This document shows positions 42,374 to 52,144 of a DNA stretch of 64,000 nucleotides, piece by piece; within the stretch, counting starts at the first letter, position 1; each line of letters starts with the position of its first letter. The notes beneath the pieces are model-generated. The model saw nothing but the letters and a program-made list of their open reading frames with translations. It was not told where the DNA came from and made no database searches. The position numbers and the translations under genes were made by a program. This stretch comes from Streptomyces sp. NBC_00557 (GTDB taxonomy: Bacteria > Actinomycetota > Actinomycetes > Streptomycetales > Streptomycetaceae). Location: assembly GCF_036345995.1 (NCBI RefSeq), contig NZ_CP107797.1, positions 124,001 to 188,000 of the forward strand. The letters run 5' to 3'.

Positions 42374-43135
42374 ATGGCCAGCCGTAAGGCCAAGGAACAG
42401 CACAAATCGCGCGACCCCCGGGTGAGCCTCGCGCTGCTGTGGGGGGAGAAGGAACCACCCACCCGGGGCCCCAAGCCGAGCCTCACCCCGCAGCGGATCG
42501 CCGCCGCCGCCGTCGCGCTCGCGGACGCCGAAGGGCTGGATGCGCTCTCCATGAACAAGGTCGCCGCCGGATTCGGCCTGTCGGCCATGGCCCTGTACCG
42601 GTACGTCCCGGGCAAGACCGAACTCGTCGAGCTGATGGTGGAGTCGGTGCTGGCCGAGGCCCCCGACCTGTCCGGGGTGCCGGACGCCGACTGGCGGGCC
42701 GCCGTACGCGAGTGGACCCGGCAGTGCGCCCGCGTCTACACCGCCCACCCCTGGCTGCTTTCCGCCACCGCGATGCGCCGCCAGAAGATGGGCCCCCACC
42801 AGCTGCGCTGGCTCGACGCGGCACTCGCCGCCCTGGAACCCACCGGCCTCGGAGGCGCCCAGCGCCACCAGATCTTCCTGCTGCTGATCGGCCTCGTCCG
42901 CAACCTGGCCCAGCAGCAGGGCGACTACGACGAGGAACACGACCGGGAGTGGAACCAACTCACCGCCGAACTGCTCGCGCGGCATGCCGACCGCTACCCC
43001 GCCCTGACCAAGGCGGTCGCCGAGGGCGCCTTCGACCCCGATGGCACAGACCTCCTGGAATTCGGCCTCGCCCGCATCCTCGACGGCGTCGACGCCCTGA
43101 TCAGTCCCGGGCGACCGCCTCGCGAGGTGCGGTGA
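42374..43135 (+). CDS. TetR family transcriptional regulator (TetR_C_1 type)
   Basis: A 253-residue regulator. A disordered basic N-terminus precedes the helix-turn-helix (LTPQRIAAAAVALADAEGLDALSMNKVAAGFGLSAMALYRYVPGKTELVELM), and the C-terminal domain (VYTAHPWLLSA..., LLIGLVRNLAQQ) is of the tetracycline-repressor type. RBS AGAGGAGG. It probably represses itself and the divergent hydrolase in response to a ligand. Confidence 0.93.
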   Translation: MASRKAKEQHKSRDPRVSLALLWGEKEPPTRGPKPSLTPQRIAAAAVALADAEGLDALSMNKVAAGFGLSAMALYRYVPGKTELVELMVESVLAEAPDLSGVPDADWRAAVREWTRQCARVYTAHPWLLSATAMRRQKMGPHQLRWLDAALAALEPTGLGGAQRHQIFLLLIGLVRNLAQQQGDYDEEHDREWNQLTAELLARHADRYPALTKAVAEGAFDPDGTDLLEFGLARILDGVDALISPGRPPREVR

Positions 43136-44968
<1,833 letters not shown>

Positions 44969-45152
44969 GGCCCCGAAGCCGGGCCCACCGGCCGCCGGAG
45001 CACCGGCCCAGCCGGCCCTTCAGGGACCCCCGGTCGAGACCGTGTGGACCGGACAACCCCGCTGCCTCCGCCCACGGCACCATGGGCTCGGGCGCCCCGT
45101 CCGACGAACCGTGCGCTCCGCCGGCCTTGGCCGGGGGAAGGGACACGCCGTC

Positions 45153-45330
45153 ATGACACCCACACCCAGCGGTCGCTTGCGCCGAGGCCGTGCCGCGGCC
45201 CCGCCGCGTCGGCCGCCATCGCCCTCGCCACCGCACTCACCACCGGCGGCTGCGAGGCCGCCCACCGCACGCCGGACTGTGTACGCACCGCCAATGCCAT
45301 CGACGACAGCGTCGCCGACCTGCGCTGCCT
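45153..45330 (+). pseudogene. Frameshifted lipoprotein gene remnant
   Basis: An ATG with GGAAGGGA upstream starts MTPTPSGRLRRGRA, then the reading frame must shift (near 45200) to continue as SAAIALATALTTGGCEAAHRTPDC, a signal peptide with lipobox TTGGC. The protein part fades after DDSVADLR. The frameshift and short length indicate a dead copy of a small secreted lipoprotein. Confidence 0.6.
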
Positions 45331-45382
45331 GTGCACTGCTCGGGCCCTGTCTCCCCCGTCTCCGTCCGCTTCGGCGGCCGGC

Positions 45383-46165
45383 TCACGCGGAGGCGGTCGG
45401 TGCGGTCGTGTGTCCGTCGTCCGGCTTCGGGCTGGTGGTGTCGTCCGGAGTCGTTTCGGTGCTGGTGTGAAGGACGGCGCGGGCCTGTTCGGCGGCGCGG
45501 ATGAGTGCTTCGCCGACGAAGTCGAGGAAGCGGGCGGCGTTTTCGAGGCGGGTGGCGGCCGGGGTGCCGCGGCCGAGGACGGCGACGCCTTCGCGTGCGG
45601 TTTCGATGAACTGGTCGTTGGCCCGTATGCTCTGGATCATCGACTGGTACCACAGGTTGTCGTCGACGACGTAGCGCTCGCGGCGGCGTTCGTCGCGTTC
45701 CCGGCGGACGAGGTCCAGGCTCGCCAGGAACGTGATCGCTTTGGAGATGGACGCCGGGCTCACCTGGAGGCGCTGGGCGAGTTCCGAAGCGGTGAGGCTG
45801 CCGGAGTCGGTGGTGTAGAGACAGCCCAGCACCCGGGCCATCATCTTGGGCAGACCCGAGGCCATGAAGACGGTCGTGAGGGTCTCCTGGTACGCCGCCA
45901 CGGCTTCGGCGTCGCGTCCGTAGGGCTGCTCGGGCGCCTGCTTACCCTGGGGCGTGGCCTGCCTGCGCCGGCGGGTGCGCTGCTGGGTAGCGCGTTGCGC
46001 CAGGTCGGCGCGGTAGGCGGTGGGGCCGCCGTTGCGCATCACCTCACGCGTGATCGTCGAGGTCGGGCGGCCCAGACGCCGGGCGATCTCGGCATAGGGG
46101 AGGCTGTCGGCCAGCCCCAGCGCGATCTGCTGGCGTTCGGCCTGGGTGAGCCTGCCTCCCGGCAT
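45383..46165 (-). CDS. Transcriptional regulator: HTH_38 + GbsR/MarR-like domain
   Basis: A 260-residue regulator with two DNA-binding parts. Residues 5-47 (LTQAERQQIALGLADSLPYAEIARRL.. TITREV) form the IS30-like HTH_38 motif. After a basic linker (residues 55-80), a winged-helix GbsR/MarR-type domain follows (ARVLGCLYTTDSGSLTASELAQRLQVSPASISKAITFL). The C-terminus is disordered and Thr/Pro-rich. RBS GAAGGAG. It lies downstream of the DUF4097-ABC operon and is its likely regulator, given TTGCA repeats in both promoter regions. Confidence 0.88.
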   Translation of the reverse strand: MPGGRLTQAERQQIALGLADSLPYAEIARRLGRPTSTITREVMRNGGPTAYRADLAQRATQQRTRRRRQATPQGKQAPEQPYGRDAEAVAAYQETLTTVFMASGLPKMMARVLGCLYTTDSGSLTASELAQRLQVSPASISKAITFLASLDLVRRERDERRRERYVVDDNLWYQSMIQSIRANDQFIETAREGVAVLGRGTPAATRLENAARFLDFVGEALIRAAEQARAVLHTSTETTPDDTTSPKPDDGHTTAPTASA

Positions 46166-46248
46166 CGGTGCACTCCTTCACGCGCCACGGGCGCCCACGG
46201 TGCTGCCCGGTTTTCCCTGACGCCTCCACCATAGCGTTCATCTTCACC

Positions 46249-46400
46249 ACGTTGCAATGATCGGGAACGTGGTTGTTGCATTAAGTGAGATGCCATTGCA
46301 ACGATTGCTGCGCTTTTGCCTGGAGGAATGCAAGTCCAGTGCAAATAATTCCTTGCCCATATCCAGAATGCAACGTAGCGTTTCCGACTTTGGGAAACGC
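46249..46400. promoter_or_regulatory. Cluster of TTGCA/TGCAA repeats and GTTTCC dyad
   Basis: CGTTGCAATG, GTTGCATT, CATTGCAACG, AATGCAAG and AATGCAACG occur within 130 bp, followed by GTTTCC-N7-GGAAAC. The segment GCAACGTAGCGTTTCC at about 46370-46385 is repeated upstream of the intact DUF4097 gene. It is probably the operator region of the GbsR-like regulator. Confidence 0.5.
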
Positions 46401-46423
46401 TGGGCTGTCAGCCAAGAGGAGGC

Positions 46424-46576
46424 ATCCGGTTCGTCGCCGCCGTCGGCGTCTCTGCCGTGCTGGACGCCGGCACCGGCCACGGCCGCATCAGCAACTCCCT
46501 CAAGAACGACGGCACCGCCGGACTCGACATCCGCGCCACCACCTCCCGCGGCGACATCACCGCCCGCAGCCTGTGA
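46424..46576 (+). pseudogene. DUF4097 gene remnant with its promoter
   Basis: The last 48 codons read SAVLDAGTGHGRISNSLKND and end ATTSRGDITARSL, closely matching the C-terminus of the intact DUF4097 protein at 48590-49255. In front stand a ribosome site (GAGGAGG) and, in frame, ATC where a start codon would be. The promoter segment GCAACGTAGCGTTTCC is also retained. The gene is a duplicate that lost everything between the start and the C-terminus. Confidence 0.8.
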
Positions 46577-46797
46577 CGGACCACGTCGCTCGGCCCGGCC
46601 GGCAGAGCTCGCGCAGGCTCCGTCCCGTCAGGTCACGCAGCTGCCGCGGTTGCCCGCCAACTCCTCGCGCACGCCAATCCTTTCTGCCGATGCACGCCGA
46701 TCCTGTACACAACAGGGGCGGCGTACTCCGGCGTGGTGCCGGTGTACGCCGCCCTGGGTGGAACGGGGTGCGGGAAGTGGCCCGCCGCGTCATCGCG

Positions 46798-47601
46798 TTA
46801 CTTCGCGTCCTGGTGGAACTTCGCCGTCGACCAGCGGTAGCCGAGCACCGCGAGGCCGAGGCACCAGGCGAGGGCGATCCACCAGTTGTCGCCGATGTGG
46901 GTGCCGAGCAGCAGCCCGCGCAGGGTCTCGATGGTGGGGGTGAAGGGCTGGTAGTGGGCGATGGGCTGGAACCAGCCGGGCATGGAGTGCAGCGGGACGA
47001 ACGCGCTGGACAGCAGGGGGAGCAGGATCAGGGGCATGGCGTTGTTGCTGGCGGCCTCGGCGTTGGGGCTGACCAGGCCCATGCCGACCGCGATCCAGGT
47101 GAGCGCCAGGGCGAACAGGACGATCAGGCCGAGCGCCGCGAGCCAGTCCAGGACGGTGGCGTCGTGGGAGCGGAAGCCGATGGCGACGCCGACGGCGCCG
47201 ACGAGGACCACGCTCAGCACCGACTGCAGGACGCTGCCGACGACATGTCCGATGAGGATGGAGCCGCGGTGGATGGCCATGGTGCGGAAGCGGGCGATGA
47301 TGCCCTCGCTCATGTCGGTGGAGACGGACACCGCGGTGCCGATGGTGGTGGAGCCGACGGTCATCAGCAGGATGCCGGGCACGAGGTAGGCGATGTAGGC
47401 CGAGCGGCCTGCGCCGCCGCTCATCGCGTCGCCGAAGATGTAGACGAACAGCAGCAGCAGCATGACCGGCGTGAGCAGCAGGTTCAGCGTGAGGGAGGGG
47501 TAGCGCCGGGCGTGCAGCAGGTTGCGGCGCAGCATGGTGGAGGAGTCGCGCACGGCGAGGGAGAACCGGGCCGGGCGGGCGGGGGCCAGGGGAGCGCTCA
47601 T
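46798..47601 (-). CDS. ABC-2 type permease (DrrB-like)
   Basis: A 267-residue membrane subunit with about six transmembrane helices: PSLTLNLLLTPVMLLLLFVYIFG, YLVPGILLMTVG, and the ABC-2 signature region around MPLILLPLLSSAFVPLHSMPGWFQPIAHYQPFTP. Its ATG overlaps the ATPase stop (ATGA). With the ATPase it forms an exporter of the daunorubicin-resistance type. Confidence 0.92.
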   Translation of the reverse strand: MSAPLAPARPARFSLAVRDSSTMLRRNLLHARRYPSLTLNLLLTPVMLLLLFVYIFGDAMSGGAGRSAYIAYLVPGILLMTVGSTTIGTAVSVSTDMSEGIIARFRTMAIHRGSILIGHVVGSVLQSVLSVVLVGAVGVAIGFRSHDATVLDWLAALGLIVLFALALTWIAVGMGLVSPNAEAASNNAMPLILLPLLSSAFVPLHSMPGWFQPIAHYQPFTPTIETLRGLLLGTHIGDNWWIALAWCLGLAVLGYRWSTAKFHQDAK

Positions 47602-48563
47602 CGCAGGGTCTCCTTGGGCTGGTTCGGCTGGCTGGGCACGACGGCGCTGTCGGTCAGCGCGAAGAACACGTCGTCGAGGTCGGGGGTGTGCACGGTCAGT
47701 TCGTCGGCCTCGATGCCGGCCGAGTCCAGCCAGTCGAGGAGGGAGCGCAGCTCGCGCTGGGTGCCGCCGCTGGGGATCTGCAGGGCCAGCGCCTCGTCGT
47801 CCCGGGTGACCTCGCGCAGGGCGGAGGCGGCGGACCGGTAGGCGGCCGGGTCGGTGAAGCGGAGCCGGACGTGTCCGCCCGGGACCAGCCGCTTCAGCTC
47901 CTCGGCGGTGCCCTCCGCGGCGATCTTCCCGTCGTGCAGGACGGCGATGCGGTCGGCGAGCTGGTCGGCCTCCTCCAGGTACTGGGTGGTGAGGAAGACG
48001 GTGGTGCCGCCGGAGACCAGCTCGCGGATGATGCCCCACATGGTGTGGCGGGAGCGCGGGTCGAGGCCGGTGGTCGGCTCGTCCAGGAAGATGATCCGCG
48101 GGTCGCCCACCAGGGTCATGGCGATGTCCAGGCGGCGCTTCATGCCGCCGGAGTAGGTGGAGGCGGGCTTCTTCGCGGCCTCCACCAGGTCGAAGCGCTC
48201 CAGCAGTTCGGCGGCGACCCGCCGGCCCTCGGCCTTGGGCAGGTGGTGCAGGTCGGCCATGAGGAGCATGTTCTCCTCTCCGGTGATCAGCCCGTCGACG
48301 GCGGAGAACTGCCCGGTGACGCCGATCGCGGCGCGCACGGCCTGGGCGTCGGTGGCGAGGTCGTGGCCGGCGACGCGCAGGTCGCCGGCGTCGGCGGTGA
48401 TGAGGGTGGAGAGGATCTTGACGGCGGTGGTCTTGCCGGCGCCGTTCGGGCCGAGCAGGGAGAAGATCGTGCCTTCCGGCACGGCCAGGTCGATGCCGTC
48501 GAGCACGACCTTGTCGCCGTAGGACTTGCGCAGCCCGTTCGCCGCGATGGCCAGCGTTCGCAT
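47598..48563 (-). CDS. ABC transporter ATPase (DrrA-like)
   Basis: A 321-residue ATPase: Walker A GPNGAGKT near residue 39, signature YSGGMKRRLDIAM, Walker B RIIFLDEPTTGLDP, and the DrrA-type C-terminal extension (about residues 225-321) ending DLDDVFFALT. It lies between the DUF4097 and permease genes, 26 bp and -4 bp away, in one operon. Substrate unknown. Confidence 0.94.
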   Translation of the reverse strand: MRTLAIAANGLRKSYGDKVVLDGIDLAVPEGTIFSLLGPNGAGKTTAVKILSTLITADAGDLRVAGHDLATDAQAVRAAIGVTGQFSAVDGLITGEENMLLMADLHHLPKAEGRRVAAELLERFDLVEAAKKPASTYSGGMKRRLDIAMTLVGDPRIIFLDEPTTGLDPRSRHTMWGIIRELVSGGTTVFLTTQYLEEADQLADRIAVLHDGKIAAEGTAEELKRLVPGGHVRLRFTDPAAYRSAASALREVTRDDEALALQIPSGGTQRELRSLLDWLDSAGIEADELTVHTPDLDDVFFALTDSAVVPSQPNQPKETLR

Positions 48564-48589
48564 GAGAGGTGCTCCTTCGGGTGCGGTGG

Positions 48590-49255
48590 TCACAGGCTGC
48601 GGGCGGTGATGTCGCCGTACGAGGTGGTGGCGTGGATGCTCAGCTCGGTCGTGCCGTCGTTCTTGAGGGTGTTGCTGACGCGGCCGTAGCCGGTGCCCGC
48701 GTCGAGGGAGGCGGAGACGCCGCGGGCGGCGCCGACCGTGATGTCGCCGTGCTCGGTGCGCAGCGTCACCGCGCCGCGCACGGCCTCGGTGATCCGGATG
48801 TCGCCCTTCTGGGTGCGGATCTCCGCGGGGCCGTTCAGCCGGCCGACCGAGACGTCGCCGTCGTGGGCGGTGAGGCGGGCGCTCGCGGCCTCGTCGAGCT
48901 TGACCGAGCGGTAGCCGCCCGCGAAGTCGACGTCGCCGAGCCGTCCGACGCCGCGGAACTCGGCGGCGCCGGCCTTCGCCTCGATGCGGGAGCCGGCGGG
49001 CAGCTGGACGGTGACCTCGACGGACCCGGAGTGCCCGAGGAGCCGGTTGGCCGCCTCCGGGGCCTCGATCCGCAGCACGCCGTCGCCGTAGCCGACCTTG
49101 ATCTCCTCGGCCGCCTTGACGTCGCGGCTCTTGCCGGCGTTGGCGGGCAGGACCTCGACCACGGTGTCCGCCCGGTCGGCGGCGATGACCTGGATGCGTC
49201 CGGCGGGGATGTCGAGGACGGCGGTGATGGGGGAGGGGGTGGCGAACTTCTGCAT
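48590..49255 (-). CDS. DUF4097 family beta-strand repeat protein
   Basis: A 221-residue protein made of repeating beta strands with GD-[IV] turns (GDVDFAG, GDVSVG, GDIRIT, GDITVG, GDITAR), as in DUF4097 beta-solenoid/adhesin-like proteins. No signal peptide or membrane segment. RBS AAGGAG. It heads the operon with the ABC exporter. Its role is unknown. Confidence 0.88.
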   Translation of the reverse strand: MQKFATPSPITAVLDIPAGRIQVIAADRADTVVEVLPANAGKSRDVKAAEEIKVGYGDGVLRIEAPEAANRLLGHSGSVEVTVQLPAGSRIEAKAGAAEFRGVGRLGDVDFAGGYRSVKLDEAASARLTAHDGDVSVGRLNGPAEIRTQKGDIRITEAVRGAVTLRTEHGDITVGAARGVSASLDAGTGYGRVSNTLKNDGTTELSIHATTSYGDITARSL

Positions 49256-49415
49256 CGCGGGCTCCTTCGGCCTTGTTTCCGATGCAGGAAACGCTACGTT
49301 GCTTTCCAGGGCATGACAACGAGCTCGTTGCGGTAAAACTGCAACTCTGCAGGTCAACGGCCTCTAATTGTTGCAACGCGCATGTGAGGTAATGCAACGA
49401 AGAAGGCGTGGTCGG
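49256..49415 (-). promoter_or_regulatory. Promoter/operator of DUF4097-ABC operon
   Basis: The minus strand has GCAACGTAGCGTTTCC followed by GTTTCC-N6-GGAAAC shortly before the DUF4097 ribosome site. Further up lie GTTGCAAC (a perfect palindrome near 49370), TAATGCAACG and other TTGCA boxes. The same elements occur at 46249-46400. Confidence 0.5.
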
Positions 49416-49505
49416 TGCAATGGGATGAAGGTGAACGCACCGCCGTCGCGAACGGAGTGCTGGGGAAGGGGTCCGTGGGCGTGTGGACCCGGCATCGAGA
49501 CGCGT

Positions 49506-49531
49506 CTCCCCCGCAGTCCGCTGCGGGGGAG
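49506..49531. terminator. Strong hairpin downstream of toxin gene
   Basis: CTCCCCCGCAG-TCCG-CTGCGGGGGAG: a perfect 11-bp stem with a 4-nt loop 50 bp beyond the toxin stop. Confidence 0.75.
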
Positions 49532-49580
49532 GAGGGGGGAACAGCCGGATGCGGGAGGCGAGGGCCCGGCCGGCCCGCCG

Positions 49581-49958
49581 TCAGATCTTCCAGGAACGCA
49601 GCGCCTCGGCGACGGCGTACACGCTCAGCCGGGCGTCCCGCACCTTGCGCACGAGATCCGACAGGGCGCCGTACGGCGGGTCGATGCCCTCACCGGACTG
49701 GTCCATGTACTGGGCGGCCACGAAGGCGGCGAACAGGCTGTTGCGGTGCGGCAGCGGCTCGAGGCGCACGATCGTGTGCAGCAGGGCGGCCGCGCGCCAC
49801 GCGGCGTCCGGATCGGCGGTCTCCAGCGTCGGCATCTTGGTCTTGTGCCGCGCCACGGCCGCCACCAGCGCCGAGTAGTCGGTCACCGTCACGTCCTCGT
49901 GCCCGAGGGCCGCCTCCTGGACGTCGAGCAGCCAGGACACGTCGATGTGCAGCACCAT
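49581..49958 (-). CDS. Doc/Fic-like toxin with degenerate motif
   Basis: A 125-residue protein with the small Doc-like layout: VTDYSALVAAVARH, AWRAAALLHTIVRLEPLPHRNSLFAAFVAAQYM and a helical C-terminus. The normal Fic core HxFx(D/E)GN(K/G)R is reduced to PHRNSLFAAFVAA: the His stays, but the GN..R phosphate loop is not seen. It overlaps the antitoxin stop by one base (TGATG), a typical toxin-antitoxin arrangement. It may have changed or lost catalytic activity. Confidence 0.75.
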   Translation of the reverse strand: MVLHIDVSWLLDVQEAALGHEDVTVTDYSALVAAVARHKTKMPTLETADPDAAWRAAALLHTIVRLEPLPHRNSLFAAFVAAQYMDQSGEGIDPPYGALSDLVRKVRDARLSVYAVAEALRSWKI

Positions 49959-50197
49959 CAGGCGGCCGCGGCCCCGCCGCCCCGCCCGGAGGGCGGCACC
50001 TCGTCCGGGAACGCGTCGTCGAACTCGCCGCGCAGCCGGTCGGCCCAGGCCACGGCGCCGGCGACGAACCGCTTGCGGTGCATCTCCCGCACCCCGAGAT
50101 CGTGCAGGTACTGCTTGAGGCTCTTGCCCTCCGCGGCGGCGGCGGCACGGACGCCTTCCATTTCCTCGTCGGAGAAGGACACGTTCAGCGATGGCAT
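49958..50197 (-). CDS. Type II antitoxin (ribbon-helix-helix-like)
   Basis: A 79-residue protein: MPSLNVSFSDEEMEGVRAAA begins with a beta strand and helix as in ribbon-helix-helix antitoxins, followed by an acidic C-terminal part (DDAFPDEVPPSG) that would wrap the toxin. It is coupled to the Doc-like gene. Autoregulation of its promoter is expected for the class. Confidence 0.8.
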   Translation of the reverse strand: MPSLNVSFSDEEMEGVRAAAAAEGKSLKQYLHDLGVREMHRKRFVAGAVAWADRLRGEFDDAFPDEVPPSGRGGGAAAA

Positions 50198-50255
50198 GAC
50201 CCGATGGTACCTACTTGGTACCTGCCCCGCCAGGCCCATTGCAGGACCGTTGATG

Positions 50256-50431
<176 letters not shown>

Positions 50432-50497
50432 CCGGCGCTGACCGGAGTTCCCCGGCACCGGAACGGGCGGGCGATCACCCGGCTAGGGTGACTGCGC

Positions 50498-51442
50498 ATG
50501 ACCCACACCGAGACGGAGATCACCGCCGAACTGGTCCGGGACCTGCTGCGCGAGCAGCATCCCGACCTGGCCGGCCTGCCCGTACGGCTCGGCGCGCAAG
50601 GCTGGGACAACCAGCTGTGGCGACTCGGCGACGACCTCGCCGTCCGGCTGCCCTGGGCGACGGGGTCCGCGGACGCGCTGCTGCGCAAGGAGCACGCGTG
50701 GCTTCCCGTGCTCGCCCCGCGCCTTCCGCTGCCGGTCCCCGTCCCGCAGCGCCTGGGCGAGCCCTCCGAGCGGTTCCCGCGGCCCTGGATCGTCACCACC
50801 TGGGTGCCGGGGACACCCGCCGACCGCGCCCCCGCCACGCGCGCCACGGAGGCGGCCGACACCCTGGCCGGCTTCCTGACGTCCCTGCACCGGCCGGCTC
50901 CCGAAGGCGCACCGGCCGGCCGCGACCGCGGAGGCCCGCTGGCCGACCACGCCGGGGGATTCGCCCGGGCACTCGTGTCGGCCACCGAACAGGGCCTGCT
51001 CCCCGACCCGGACGCCGTACGCCAGGTCTGGGAGGACGCCGTCACCGCTCCCGGCTGGGCGGGCCCCGCGGTGTGGCTCCACGGGGATCTGCACCCGGCC
51101 AACGTCCTGACCCGGGACGGCACCTTCTGCGGCGTGATCGACTTCGGTGACCTCTTCGCGGGCGATCCGGCCTGCGACCTCGCCGCCGCGTGGCTCCTGC
51201 TGCCGGACGGGGCCGCCGTCGACCGCTTCCACGACGCCTACCAGTCGGCGCCGGACCCGGCGACCCGCCGCCGTGCCCGCGGCTGGGCGCTGCTGAAAGC
51301 CCTCGCCTGCCTCTTCATCGGAGAGGCAGGCGTCCACGGGCGTCCGGGCGGCAAGGCCACCTGGGGCCCACCCGCCCGAGCGGCCCTGCGCCGCCTCACC
51401 GCGACGGTCCGCGGGCCCGCTTCGCCGGCGCCGGAGAAGTGA
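50498..51442 (+). CDS. Aminoglycoside phosphotransferase (APH)-fold kinase
   Basis: A 314-residue APH-family protein: LGAQGWDNQLWRLGDDLAVRLP (nucleotide loop), HGDLHPANVL (catalytic loop) and VIDFGDLFAGDP (Mg-binding DFG). Such enzymes phosphorylate antibiotics or small metabolites; the substrate is unknown. There is no ribosome site; a -10-like TAGGGT lies 9 nt before the ATG, so the mRNA may be leaderless. It sits between two copies of the tRNA-like repeat. Confidence 0.9.
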   Translation: MTHTETEITAELVRDLLREQHPDLAGLPVRLGAQGWDNQLWRLGDDLAVRLPWATGSADALLRKEHAWLPVLAPRLPLPVPVPQRLGEPSERFPRPWIVTTWVPGTPADRAPATRATEAADTLAGFLTSLHRPAPEGAPAGRDRGGPLADHAGGFARALVSATEQGLLPDPDAVRQVWEDAVTAPGWAGPAVWLHGDLHPANVLTRDGTFCGVIDFGDLFAGDPACDLAAAWLLLPDGAAVDRFHDAYQSAPDPATRRRARGWALLKALACLFIGEAGVHGRPGGKATWGPPARAALRRLTATVRGPASPAPEK

Positions 51443-51458
51443 CGCCGGATCATCGCTC

Positions 51459-51636
<178 letters not shown>

Positions 51637-52144
51637 GCGCCACTGACCTGCACTTTCGCATGTACGGAGTCAGCGATCAGCAAAGACGGCAGGGGCCGCG
51701 GCGGCGGCACACTGGTGGCACGGCTGTGCCTGGCCCGGCTCGTGCGCCGATCCGCCGGCTGCCTGCCCGGCCCCAGAGCGCCCAGGAGGCCCGGCGGTTC
51801 GTCCACCAGGCCCTCCCTGCTGCTGACCGGGCCTTCCCGCATCCTCGGCCGACCGGTGTCCGTGCCGGCCCTGCGCCGCGACGGCAGCCTGGTCGACATC
51901 GGCCTGCGCATCCAGACTCGGAAGGCCTGCGACGGCCGCAGCGTCTTCGTCGCCCGCCTCACCCGGCCGCACCGGACCGGCCGCCCGGCCCGGCCTGCAT
52001 GGCCCGGGCGCGGTCGTCGCGGGTCGTCGCCATGGTGCACGACCTCCTCGCGCTCGCGCCCCGGCGCGCCTCACGCCCCGGCGCCCGCCCGGACGGGCCG
52101 CCAGATGCCGTGCACCCGGGCCGCGGCCGGCCCTCCCCTCCGTG
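51637..52144. other. Region with PAS remnant, no intact gene
   Basis: This ~500-bp stretch between the second repeat and pntI has no intact gene. It contains the PAS-domain fragment at 51808-51963, and the remainder shows nothing recognisable. Confidence 0.6.
51808..51963 (+). pseudogene. PAS-domain protein remnant
   Basis: The frame reads TGPSRILGRPVSVPALRRDG and then SLVDIGLRIQTRKACDGRSV FVARL, the end of a PAS domain as found in Streptomyces PAS/SpoIIE phosphatases. Neither a start nor downstream domains remain. Confidence 0.5.
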
